A DNA stretch of 64,000 bases from Lathyrus oleraceus (Eukaryota; Streptophyta; Magnoliopsida; Fabales; Fabaceae), in the NCBI RefSeq assembly GCF_024323335.1, contig NC_066580.1:140916188-140980187 (forward strand), given 5' to 3'. Positions 33,768-44,470 of this stretch are shown piece after piece. Numbering within the stretch: the stretch's first letter is position 1; every line of letters starts with the position of its first letter. A model generated the notes under the pieces. It saw only the letters and a list, made by a program, of their open reading frames with translations, did no database searches and had not been told where the DNA came from. A program made the position numbers and the translations under genes.

Positions 33768-36700
33768 TGTAAGACCCTAATTTTGACCCTAAGATCCCTC
33801 ATGGCATGATGTTATTGCACAAGTGCATTGTCTCAAGGATCATAGCATGTTTGGCTCCCTAACTCTATGGTTGGGACTTGTTTGAGTGTTTTGAGACCAC
33901 CATGCGTGCTTGTATTGTATATTATTTCTTTTCTTATTTGATTACTAACCAAAAGCACAAAAATATGTCACTAACTCTTTTTGTTTTGAAGCTCAAGTGA
34001 TCATGTGCTCCACAATGCTCCTAGGAGGCTCCTAAGCCCAATGAAATGGCTAGATGGAGAAGAGAAAAAGCATGTCAATGGTCCAAAAAGTTCCTAATCA
34101 TCATATATGTCCCCCAAATATCTCAATTTGCCAATTTGATCAAGATAACCCAAAGGGCTTGAGGATTGTTTCCCAAAGAAACCCTAATTTCATTGTGCTT
34201 TGATTGTGCCTTGCCCATGAAGCAATCTCAATCTCTGATCAAATTCAATCAAGGGAAGTTATTTCATTCATCATTTTATGCATATATGAACCTATTTGAG
34301 GCCCCTCAATCATTTAAGCATCAAGATTGGAAGTTTGGCCTTGAAAAGTTGACCAGTCAAGTCATATGACTAAGCTGAAATCCAATGAGATATAACTTTT
34401 GATGTGTTTGTCAAATGAAGATGAAACCAAGAGAAAATATGTTCCTAAGAACCATATGAACAACTTTAATGTTCATAAAAATCCATTTTAAACTTGGAAG
34501 GTCATCATTCATTTCAAAATATTATAGGTCATTTTGACTGAAACCCTAATTTTGGGTCAACTTACCTAGGGTACAACTTCTTTAATTTTTATAATTTTGA
34601 GGTGAGACCAAATGCATTGGAAAGCTTGAGATGTGTACTTAAAATATTATGTTGGACAAAATTTGATAATCCTAAAATAAATACATGTGATAATACAAAA
34701 CATTATAGGTCATCTTGGACCTAATTCATTGAATTTGAAAAAGTACCCAACTTCAAATGCCCATAACTTTGTCATAGAAAATCCAAATGGTGCAAACTTT
34801 GAGTCTAGATTGACTATCTTGAAAGGATCTATGACTTTTATGTTGGAAATTTTACATTTGAAGCTTGCATCATGAAAACAGAGGGGTTTGATTAAGCTTG
34901 CTTTTGGTGAAATTTTTCAAAGTGATTTGGACATGTTTTGTACTTGAATTTTCCAAGCCAGTTTTCATCAATTTTCAAATACCAAATGATTTTTTTCCCA
35001 ATATGACTTTTGTTCCTTATTTCAAGGGCTTTCCAACCATTACTCACAATACTCATTTGGATATACCATTGGTGAGTTTCGAAATTATCTTTGTTTAGGT
35101 GCATTTTGAATATTTCATGTTATAACTTGAATTGCAAGCACATTCCATCCAATGTACACGTCCAAATGCTCTTCACATGAACTCAGCAATCTCTTTAAGC
35201 CATCATTGGGCCTTCCAGACGCCTGTACAGGCCCATGCACATCAAAGTTCAAATTCCATGCACACGAGAGAAGTGTGTGATCAGCCATATTTAGCTATAA
35301 ATAGAGGTTGCATCTCCCTCATTTCTCAACCTTTTGGAGATCTAAATTGCTGTAGAAGTGAAACCATAGCCATACCAAAGGAATTATTCAAAAATTATTC
35401 TTACTTTCGAGCTTGAAATTCAGCATCATTAGCTGAGTTTTAAAGCCTAATTCCTTAGCCTTTCACTTCTACTACATCCATAGATCAAATAGGAGCAAGG
35501 AACTTGGAGGATTCGTGGCCAGAAGTTCTTCAATTCAAAGGTTTATTCTCAAACTTTTTGGATCTATAGATCTTAATTCAATGTAGCATCCTTGCATTTC
35601 TGTGGTTTTCTGAAGTCCTCACACTCGAGGCAAGCCATTGGTGCTTTCAATTCATCATTTCATGAGCAAACAGTTTGAACACCATGATTTTATCGTTCAC
35701 ATATCTCTCAATATAGGAAGAGTGAGGGAGATCCTTTGGTACATTTATGATCTTCATCACACGAGCTTCATTTCCATGGCCTTGTTTTCAATTTTCATTA
35801 AATTTTTATTTCCTGCAACTGGTGGCCGAAAGTTGTTGTCTCGCCGGAGGAGATGGTGGTTTCCACCACCATCACCACACGTTCATCTTTATGGCCTTTG
35901 GATCTTATGTTCAGGATCTAATCGTGTGCATCCGTTGTGTTTACTTATTTTAATACATGTTGTTGCGCGATTGACTCAAGCCCAGAGTGTGCCCTCAGAT
36001 CTGGACCATCCATAAGCGCCACGTCAACTAATGAATCCATCACGTGGCTGTGGTTTTTTCCATTTATTCCATTTACTTTTATTTTCAATTAATTCATTTG
36101 ATTTTCAAAAATTAATTAAAAATTCATTCGAAGTCATAAATATATGAGACCAACTCCAAAACTTTTCTTGAAAAATCTAGTTTCATATTTTGATTTTTAA
36201 TTATTTTTGTGACTTCAGTTGATATGTTTTATGGATTATTTGATTTTTAATGGTTTTAATTCATTTTAAAATACTTTCTGGCTTTTAAAAAATCCAAAAA
36301 TATTTTCATAACATCTATGGATCATGATAAGTCAATGAAAAATAGTCTCATCAATTTCGTATTTGATTTGAGATTTATTTGAGATTTTAATTCACATTGT
36401 GCTATTTTGAATTGTTTTTAATTGCATTCTGATTTCAAAAATTGGTGAGAAAATTAGTCAAAATTTGTTTGACTATGTTGAACCTATGAGAATTTAATTG
36501 GACTCATTGAAGTTGTTTTGAATTGAATTTGAGGTTTGACCTTATTTGTTTATTTTTTATTTGCGTTTTATTTTAATTCAAAAAATACCAAAAAAATATG
36601 GTTGACCTCTTGACTTGCTATCTTCATTTCTCTTCTATTTGGTGTTGGTTGATGTTGATTTGATTCACATTTGATCAATTGGATTTGGTTATGGTCTTCT

Positions 36701-38630
36701 TTTCCCCTCCCTTTCATCTTCATCTCTTTCTTTCCATCAATGGCCAATGAGTTAAAGTCTTGAAGTTGGTCTTGACAAATGAGAAGTTTAACCTTCTTTG
36801 ATCCAAACCAAACTCAACTTGATCCATGATCAAGTGAGTTGTTTTGTGTCCAAGATAGGTTGCTTCTTGGTCAAGCAAATAACTAAAAGTAAATACAAGG
36901 CCCTTCCCCTCTTATTTGACATGGCAATTTTATGGAGCTTGGCTTACTAGTCATGATCTCTAACTTGTGTTCTTTGCCTATATTTTTATTGATCGGCCTC
37001 AGATAGGTGTGACTGCTACATTAGTCCACTTACGATTGCTTAACATAGCGCTACATTGTCTTATGACAAGCTAACATAACCTTACTAACTATTAACTTTA
37101 ATTTGAGCATTTAATTTCTTTCCATTTACTTTTAATGTCATTTATTTCTTGCTCATTATTCATATTGATTTTCACTTTGCTCACTTGAGCACATATTTTA
37201 TGTTTATGTCATTTTTTCTTTTGCTCATTTGAGCCCATTATTGTATATAAATATATTGCTATCTTGTTTTGTTTGTGTTTATTTTGATGTGAACAAAAAC
37301 GCAAAGAGGAGAAAGGACTTAGAATTAGGACTTATCTATGTTTAAGGGAGTTCAAGAGCAACTAGGCCTCATGCCTTTAGAATGCAAAAACTTGTTGAAG
37401 AGCAACTAGGCCTCATGCCTTTAGAATGCTAAAATTCAAAGTTGATCTCAAAGGACTTCTCCTCAAACTTATTCTCTATCCATTCCCTTTATTGTGTTGT
37501 GAACCTTTTGATGTTTGCTTTTGTGTGATAGGGATCCTACCTTGAGATTGTGAAAAGAGGACCATTGTCATGAGTAGCCAAGTTAAGAGCCAAGCCAAAT
37601 GGAGATCCTAGGAGCTTGATTTCAATTGTTTGATTGCTTGTTTGTGTGCTAAGTCCAAAGGAAATGAGCATCTTGAGTCATCTCTATGACTTCAAGAAAA
37701 GGAACTCCAAGGGTTTATCTTTCTCCTCTCATCTTTGTTTGCTTTAGGAATAGCCCTTCTCTTCTTCTCCCTACTTTAACCAAGCCAAAAATCATTTTTT
37801 AAAACTTTGACTTTGTTTCAAATTAGAAACCTAGGCCTTAAGCCTTTGACTTTTCAAAACCATTTTTCATAAATACTCATTGTAAATAAATCTTAATCCA
37901 ACTTTGACTTCATTTTGTAAATAAATTTAACTTGTAAATATAACTCATTTCAAGTTGTTTTTTGTGGTTCCAATGGCCACTTGTTAAAATATTTTCAAAA
38001 ACATTTGTCATAGGTTTGAGTTGTCATAGTGGTTGATGTAAATCTCACCTCATCCTTAGTGATTGGATTATAAGTCTTCCATGCTTATTATAGGGTTAAC
38101 CCCTCACTAGCATGTTGAAGCCTTCCTCACATGGTGGATTGTTGGTTTAGGTTGAGTTTTCTCCCTTTGATAACAAAAGACCTTAAGGCTTTTGATCAAG
38201 TCAATTCACCAATCTTTGAGATTTTTACCCTGAACTAAGAGGTTTTGATCCTCCTTTGTGATGGTACGTAGGCAATGGGTTCATCCATTCAAACAACAAA
38301 ATTTGTAAATATAATCTATTCTCTTCTCATCCCTCCAATATTTTGTACAAATCTTTTCACAAATAGCAACCTACAACACATATTTGCGAAAAGGGTTCCC
38401 TTAGAGTACTAAGGATGTTTTGGGTGCGTAAAACTTTCCCATTTCATAACCAACCCCCTTACCTAGATCTTTGACATTTTTATTAGTTTTTCATTTGAAA
38501 AACTTATTACTTGGCTTTTGTTCGCTTTTTAGCCTTTCCTTTGGACAAATAAAAGTGCGGTGCCCACTCGAATTGTATGTTGACTTTTGGTTTGGTCAAC
38601 AAACCTAAAGCTAACGAAAACCCCGCTACA
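33768..38630 (+). mobile_element. 3' LTR of Ogre element B
   Basis: 4863-bp LTR from TGTAAGACCCTAATTTTGAC to CCCCGCTACA, bracketed by GGTTG on both sides (33763-33767 and 38631-38635). TATA box at 35296-35303. It carries ~360 bp (about 37132-37492) absent from the 5' copy, with an internal ~50-bp duplication (GAGCAACTAGGCCTCATGCC at about 37350 and 37399). Taken alone it looks like a solo LTR in A; taken with 15509 it is the 3' LTR of B. Confidence 0.85.
35296..35303 (+). promoter_or_regulatory. TATA box of LTR B (3' copy)
   Basis: TATAAATA in AGCTATAAATAGAGG, same context as at 17039. It could drive read-through into the RNase H and integrase of element A, which lie downstream; no evidence for this beyond orientation. 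Confidence 0.6.
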
Positions 38631-40764
38631 GGTTGTGTTCTTGGTCAGCAAGATGAGACTGGAAAGAAAGAGCTTTCAATTTACTACCTCAGTAAGAAGT
38701 TCACCGACTGTGAGACTCGGTATTCTATGCTTGAGAAGACTTGTTGCGCATTGGCTTGGGATGCTAAGCGTCTGCGTCAGTATATGTTGAATCATACCAC
38801 TTGGTTGATATCCAAAATGGATCCAATCAAGTATATATTTGAGAAGTCTGCTTTAACTGGGAGGATTGCCCGTTGGCAGATGTTGTTATCAGAGTATGAT
38901 ATCAAATACCGATCTCAGAAAGCGATCAAAGGTAGTATCTTGGCTGACCATTTGGCTCACCAACCAATTGAAGATTACCAGTCAGTGCAGTATGATTTTC
39001 CTGATGAAGAGATCTTGTACGTGAAAATGAAAGATTATGATGAACCATTGCTTGAAGAAGGGCCATAACCTGGTTCCCGTTGGGGCATGGTATTTGATGG
39101 AGCTGTTAATCAATACTGAAATGGCATTGGAGAAGTGATCATTACTCCTCAAGTCACACATCTACCATTTACAACTAGATTGACTTTCAAGTGTACAAAC
39201 AACATGGTAGAATATGAAGCTTGTATTATGGGGCTTGAAGAGGCCATCAATCTCAGAATCAAGTATTTAGATGTCTTCGGGGATTCCGCTTTGGTTGTGA
39301 ATCAAATCAAAGGAGATTGGGAGACGAATCAACTCAGTCTAATACCGTATAGATATTATGCAAGGAGGATTTCAACTTTCTTTACAAAGGTTGAGTTTCA
39401 TCACATCCCTCGAGATGAGAATCAGATGGCAGATGCTTTTGCAACGTTGGCGTCAATGATTGTAGTGAAGTATTGGATTTAAGTTCCTAATTTGTCTGTG
39501 ATACGTCTTGATAGGCCAGCTCATGTGTTTGCTGTTGAAGAGATCAAAGATGAGAAGCCGTGGTATTATGACATCACATGTTTCCTCCAAAGTCAGATTC
39601 AACCGTCTAGGGAATCTTTGAAAGATAAGAAGACTTTGAGAAGATTAGCCGGCAATTTCTACTTGAATGGTGATATACTGTACAAGAGAAACTTCGACAT
39701 GGTTTTGCTCAGATGCGTGCATAAACACGAAGCAGACTTGTTGATGACTGAAGTGCATGAGGGTTCCTTTCGTACTCATTCCAATTGGATGACAACGGAA
39801 TCTGATTGTTGCAAGTTTGTGAAGAAATGCCATAAGTGTCAAATTTATGCTGATAAGGTTCATGTTCCTCCGACACTATTGAATGTTATCTCTCCCCATG
39901 ATCCTTCTCCATGTGGGGAATTGATATGATTGGGATGATTGAGCCCAAAGCTTCGAATGGACATCATTTTATTTTGGTGGCAATTGATTACTTCACAAAA
40001 TGGGTTGAAGCAGCATCGTATGCAAATGTGACCAAACAAGTCGTTGTAAGGTTTATCAAGAATCAGATCATATGCCGTTATGGTATGTCGAGTAAGATCA
40101 TTACTGATAATGGATCAAACTTGAATAACAATATGGTGGAAGCTCTTTGCAAAGACTTTAAGATTACACATCATAATTCTTCTGCCTACAGACCTAAGAT
40201 GAATGGGGTCGTTGAAGCTGCAAATAAGAACATTAAGAAGATTATTTAGAAGATGGTTGTCACATATAAGGATTGGCATGAGATGCTCCCATTTGATTGG
40301 ACGGGTATCGCACATCCATCCGCACTTCGACAGGGGCAACCCTTTTTTCTCTTGTATATGGTATGGAAGCAGTGCTCCCCGTAGAGGTTGAGATTCCTTC
40401 ATTACGTGTGCTCATGGAAGCCAAGTTGACTGAGGCTGAATGGTTTCAGACCAGGTATGACCAGTTGAATTTAATAGAAGAGAACAGATTAACAGCCATG
40501 TGTCATGGTCAGTTATATCAGCAAAGGATGAAGAAAGCTTGTGATAAGAAGGTCAGACCTCGGGTGTTCAGAGAAGGTGACCTTGTGCTCAAGAAGATCT
40601 TGTCGTTTAAACCAGATTCTAGGGGAAAGTGGACTCCTAATAATGAAGGCTTATATGTTGTTAAGAGATCCTTTTCAGGCGGTGCATTGATTCTTACAAC
40701 TATGGATGGTGAAGAGTTCACTCGTCTTGTGAATGCAGATGCAGTCAAGAAATACTTCGCCTAA
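38631..40764 (+). pseudogene. pol: Ogre A pol, 3' part: RNase H domains and integrase
   Basis: Continues the A pol after element B: CVLGQQDETGKKELSIYYLS and SRYSMLEKTCCALAW-type gypsy RNase H, the GRIARWQMLLSEYDIKYRSQ segment, archaeal-type RNase H (NNMVEYEACIMGLEE, FGDSALVVNQ, ENQMADAFATLA), then integrase (CHKCQIYADK, WGIDMIG, ITDNGSNLNNN near 40100, GATLFSLVYGMEAVLPVEVE) and the C-terminal KWTPNNEGLYVVKR. Damage: TAA at 39066, TGA at 39117, TAA near 39479, a small deletion in the zinc finger near 39784, frameshifts near 39900 and 40290, TAG near 40247. The stop at 40762 is at the family position. Confidence 0.85.
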
Positions 40765-40783
40765 AAAAGGAAAAGAACAACTC

Positions 40784-40933
40784 GCTAAGTTGAATACCCG
40801 AAAGGGCGGCTTAGGCAAAAAAGAGCGTCCCGATGGATTGAAAACCCAAAAGGGAAATCCAGGAAAAAATTAGAGACATAAAAACAAAAAGAATTTCCCG
40901 ATAAGTTGAGTACCCCACCTTGGGGAAACTTAT
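40784..40933 (+). ncRNA. Triple hairpin after integrase, copy A
   Basis: HP1 40784-40816: CTAAG/CTTAG around CCC-GAAA-GGG. HP2 40834-40861: TGGATT/AATCCA around CCC-AAAA-GGG. HP3 40901-40933: ATAAGTT/AACTTAT around CCCC-ACCTT-GGGG. HP3 stems differ in sequence from those of B and C yet still pair, which supports an RNA structure. Confidence 0.6.
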
Positions 40934-42304
40934 GCAAAAATTAAGGATTATGGCAAGTAACTGCAGTTTGCTGATCGTCCAGTTTTGAAGACTTGGTTGA
41001 GCACAAGGGTTGACGACGAGTTATCATCCCCAGTAGCGGCCAAAAGAACAACGGATATCAAGAGTTGGTAGAAGGATTAAGGATCATTTGTATTCAATGT
41101 AACCCTTTTCCATGTAAATTACCATTTTCAACTTTGTAAAAATCTATGGAGTCTTGTCATTTACAGACTACCATTCCATCAAATAAAGTTGAGCCTTTAT
41201 CCAATTATTTTTACTCTTATTTACTTCAGCCAATAGTTTAAATTTTATTATGATCATTTTTTAAATTAAATTTTTTAATCAAAATCATTTTCTTAAACAT
41301 ATAAAAGCAAGAACTTTCTAGAGCAATTAAAAAGAAGTATCAACAACACTTCAAAGTGCAGCAAGTCCTTAAAAGGAGAAGTATTAGAGGTTCCCCAAGC
41401 AGTTAACCCTTCGGGTATCCCTAGTCTATTTTGTTGATCAAATTCCCCTGCGGAGTGTTTTGATCCCCAGCGGAGCTTTGATTCTTTTCCCCAACTGAGT
41501 TGGTTGATTCAGTACCCTGCGGCGTGTTATTTTCCCGATAGTGTTTCTGTATCTCCCCCAATGGAGTTCGTGTTTCCTCAGCAGGGTTGATCTGTAGTAG
41601 AGTAAGATGTTTTCCCCCAGTAGATCGCGTTGGTTTCACCACCAATCGCCATCCAACTTGCTCCCAGTCATATTTTCCTCCTTGTTTCTAAGAAGTTATT
41701 TGTGCTTATCTTCTATACGGTTGTCTCCCATTTGATATGGCGTTAACCTAAAATTCCCTGCAGACTCGATAATGATTCATCTCCTCAGCAGGTCTCCTCC
41801 CTCGACTAGATTTTAGCCTTTGGGATGTTGATCTCCCTGTTCTCCAGCAGTTGTCTCCCTCTTTTTGTGGATTGATCGGGGATGGTACCGATGATTCAAA
41901 TTCTTTGTGACACCTTTGTATCCTTTGTGATCATTTTGTCAGCATAATCATCATCTATACATATACATATACATAAATGCATATTTGTATCATCATATCT
42001 GATTAATTTGTTTGTTTGAAAATCTTATTTTCTGTTATGGAGGTACTTTATCGCCATACGAGTTCGGTATATGTCCTTCCTCAATTGTAGAGTGTCATCC
42101 CCTTAGGCAGAAAGACTTTAACATTTCTCCTCTTCCCCACTGAGTTTGTTTCCTCGTGGATGATTATTATTTCAGTTTCCTTCCCAGTTGATTATCTGGA
42201 TGGAATCACTCCCCTTAAGCTATATCCTCATTGGGTTGAGTCTTGATTGACTATTTCTTTCTAACTCTTGCCTAGATAGATGCTTTGAGCCTCCTATGAG
42301 TTTG

Positions 42305-43267
42305 TTACCCAGTAACTGGTAATATCCTTCTTAGTTTGCAGTTTGTTACTTCTTGCCTAATACCCGACAAAAGTATCCCAGTTTTCCCAGCAGTGGAATC
42401 CATAGTGGATTCGTTTGTTTCTGATTCCCCAGGAAGTATATCCTTGATATGTTCATCCTAACCGATGACAAATATCTTTCCTTCCCCTACTTGAGTCTAT
42501 CCTTGATATGTTCATCTTAACCAATGACAAATATTCTCATCCTTGGTGTTCTACCCAGTAAAAAGGTAGTTGTAATCCCTATTTTGTTCCCAGGAGAGTT
42601 CATCCTTGATATGTTCATCTTAACCGATGACGTGTTTCCTTCTCTTTGTGGTCTTCTACCCAGTAGTCGGTAGTTGTAAATCCTACTTCTTCTTGTGCAG
42701 ATTTTATCCTTGATATGTTCACTTTAACCAGTGACAGATTCTCTCTCTTGGTATTCTATCCAATAACTGATAGATGTAATTCCTAGTTTCCTCCTCGCAA
42801 AGTCTATCCTTGATATGTTCATCCTGACCGGTGACAATTTTTCTCTTCGATGGTTGTCTATCCAGCATTCGATGGATGTAATTCCTACTTGTTGTTCAGT
42901 TGGTATATCCTTAATATGTTCATCCTAACCGATGACGGGTATCCTCCTTGACATTCCCAGGAAAGTCTATCCTTGATATGTTCATCTTAATCGGTGACGG
43001 ATCTTCTTCCTTATTGAGTTTATCCTTGATATGCTCATCCTAACCGATGACGGATATTCTCATCTTTGGTCTTCTACCCAGTAACTGGCAGTTATAAATC
43101 CTATTTTCCTGCAATTTTCCCCAGCAAGGTTATTTTTACCTAATAACCGGTAATGAATACTCCCTCCCGGCAATCCTCAACGAGTCATCCTTGATATGTT
43201 CATCCTAACCGATGACGGATGTCCTCTCTGTCAGATCTTTATTATCTCCTTACCGAGTAACAGGTAG
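42305..43267 (+). repeat. Two interleaved micro-hairpin arrays, 3' region of A
   Basis: Type 1 (N5-CAGTAACC-N5'): 42305-42322 TTACC/GGTAA; 42551-42569 CTACC/GGTAG; 42656-42673 CTACC/GGTAG; 42766-42783 CTATC/GATAG; 42858-42875 CTATC/GATGG; 43074-43091 CTACC/GGCAG (one mismatch); 43136-43153 TTACC/GGTAA; 43250-43267 TTACC/GGTAG. Type 2 (TCATC-CTAACC-GATGA inside a TATCCTTGATATGT unit): nine copies starting at 42453, 42512, 42615, 42719, 42819, 42920, 42982, 43035 and 43200. Spacing is irregular (54-165 bp). The two types share the TAACC loop. Confidence 0.75.
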
Positions 43268-43760
43268 TAGATAATAAATTTCTGCTCCTCCTGTGTTGAA
43301 GTTTTTCTTCCCCAGTCGAGTTGAGCGCGCATTTCCTTAGTGAAATTGCTTTCTCCTGCATGATTCAAGTACTTCAGTTTTATCCTGACTTACTCGTATC
43401 CCCTGCAGAAGTTGTTGTTCCCCGACTGTGTCTTTCCACTTTATATGGATTTCCTCAAGTCCCCCAGCAGTTTTAAGTCATAGCCTGGCCTATGCATAAC
43501 CCTTTCCCCCCCCAGATTCTCTGTCTTCCCAATGAGTTTCCTTACGGAACGCATTATGCTCCTACGAATTTTTGGTCTCTATGAATTCTTTTCCTTTGTG
43601 GCAACATTTCCCCATAGAGAGTTAGCTTTTATATTCATATCATATGCATCATGAGGTCTCTTAGGGACCAAAATTTGTTTCTATGTGTTGTTATTTAAGC
43701 CCATTCTACTGAGTCGACATAAAGATTTTAACCTTCGCCTCCTAAATTAGAATGTCCTTA

Positions 43761-43772
43761 AATAGGGGCAGC
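43761..43772 (+). other. Polypurine tract, element A
   Basis: AATAGGGGCAGC immediately before the 3' LTR start TGTAAGACCC at 43773; its position marks it as the plus-strand primer site. The A tract is short and contains a C, so the exact limits are uncertain. Confidence 0.6.
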
Positions 43773-43915
43773 TGTAAGACCCCACTTTTGACCATAAGAT
43801 CCCTCATGCAATTTCATCATATGCATTAGCATTGGGATCATACATTGGCATTATCCTTACCCCTCTTTCATTGGGTTTGTTTTGGGAGAGATCACCAATC
43901 ACTATTGTAAGACCC
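43773..43915 (+). mobile_element. 3' LTR of element A, first 143 bp
   Basis: Matches the first 143 bp of the LTR at 2682 (through AGATCACCAA.CACTAT) and stops where LTR C begins. ACTAT (43911-43915) is the presumed target duplication of C; the other half lies outside the window. Confidence 0.82.
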
Positions 43916-44463
43916 CAATTTTGTCCCTAAGATCTCTCATGGCATCATAGCATTGCATTACATAGCCTCAAGGATCATGAAAGTGAACATGAAAGTTATA
44001 GATCTTTGTCTCCCCTTTCTAAAGAGTCCTATTTCATGTTCATATGATGATTGGTTGAGAAGTTATGGCCAAATGATCATAAGGTGTACATGGAAATTCA
44101 AAATGGCATAACTTTTGATATAAAGCTCCAATTTGGTCCATTCTTTTTGCAAAATGCTCCTCATGTTCAAGACATTTCAAATGAACCATTGCCATGCATG
44201 AGAGAGGTTTGTATGCCCATTATTTCACATGTGTTCATTTTGAAGAGATTTTTCATGATTCAAATTTGGCTTATGATACAAGCAAAATACCAATTCCATG
44301 ATGATCCTTATTTACTATTAAGTGAATTTCATCCCTTGCATGAAACTTTGCACGTGCAACATGGCCATGTTAGCTCACTTGTGTATTTTTTAAAATTTCC
44401 TTACATTTCCCTAATCATGATTAGCCAAGGCCTAATTGGGATTTCAGCATCATTAGCAAGTGG

Positions 44464-44470
44464 TATAAAT
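44464..44470 (+). promoter_or_regulatory. TATA box of LTR C
   Basis: TATAAAT in GGTATAAATACC, about 550 bp into the LTR. Assigned by similarity of position and sequence to LTRs A and B. Confidence 0.55.

Larger units (their letters stand above)
15509..38630 (+). mobile_element. Ogre element B, nested in A
   Basis: LTR 15509-20016, primer site 20023, leader, ORF1, gag-pro, intron, pol to 29712, 3' region to about 33162, then a displaced 605-bp A-type RT piece and LTR 33768-38630. The GGTTG duplication flanks the outer ends (15504-15508 and 38631-38635), marking a single insertion into the RT/RNase H junction of A. The ~100 bp before the 3' LTR, including the polypurine tract, are missing. All ORFs carry several stops or frameshifts. 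The two LTRs differ by several percent by eye, so the insertion is not recent. Confidence 0.8.
40765..43772 (+). other. 3' untranslated region of element A
   Basis: A 3-kb noncoding region: three hairpins (40784-40933), a stretch rich in CCCC-N3-GAG repeats (about 41400-41640), two interleaved micro-hairpin arrays (42305-43267), then the conserved GAGGTCTCTTAGGGACC block and the polypurine tract directly before the 3' LTR. No gene. Confidence 0.72.
2682..43915 (+). mobile_element. Ogre element A (interrupted by B; 3' LTR cut by C)
   Basis: Full-architecture Ty3/gypsy Tat/Ogre element: 5' LTR 2682-7358, primer site 7368, ORF1, gag-pro, intron, RT to 15508, continuation of RNase H and integrase at 38631-40764, 3' region, polypurine tract, and 143 bp of 3' LTR at 43773-43915. 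Element B splits it at the RT/RNase H boundary; the 5-bp duplication GGTTG occurs at 15504-15508 and again at 38631-38635, which ties the two halves together. All ORFs are decayed by stops and frameshifts. The left target is the protease end of an older minus-strand Ogre. Confidence 0.85.

Noticed and set aside
33768..38630. Solo LTR inserted independently in element A
   Set aside because: The flanking GGTTG pair alone would allow it, but an identical target beside the LTR at 15509 and an intact B body between them make it the 3' LTR of B.
42305..43267. Telomere-like or known satellite repeat
   Set aside because: The units are not TTTAGGG-like and not head-to-tail monomers of constant length.
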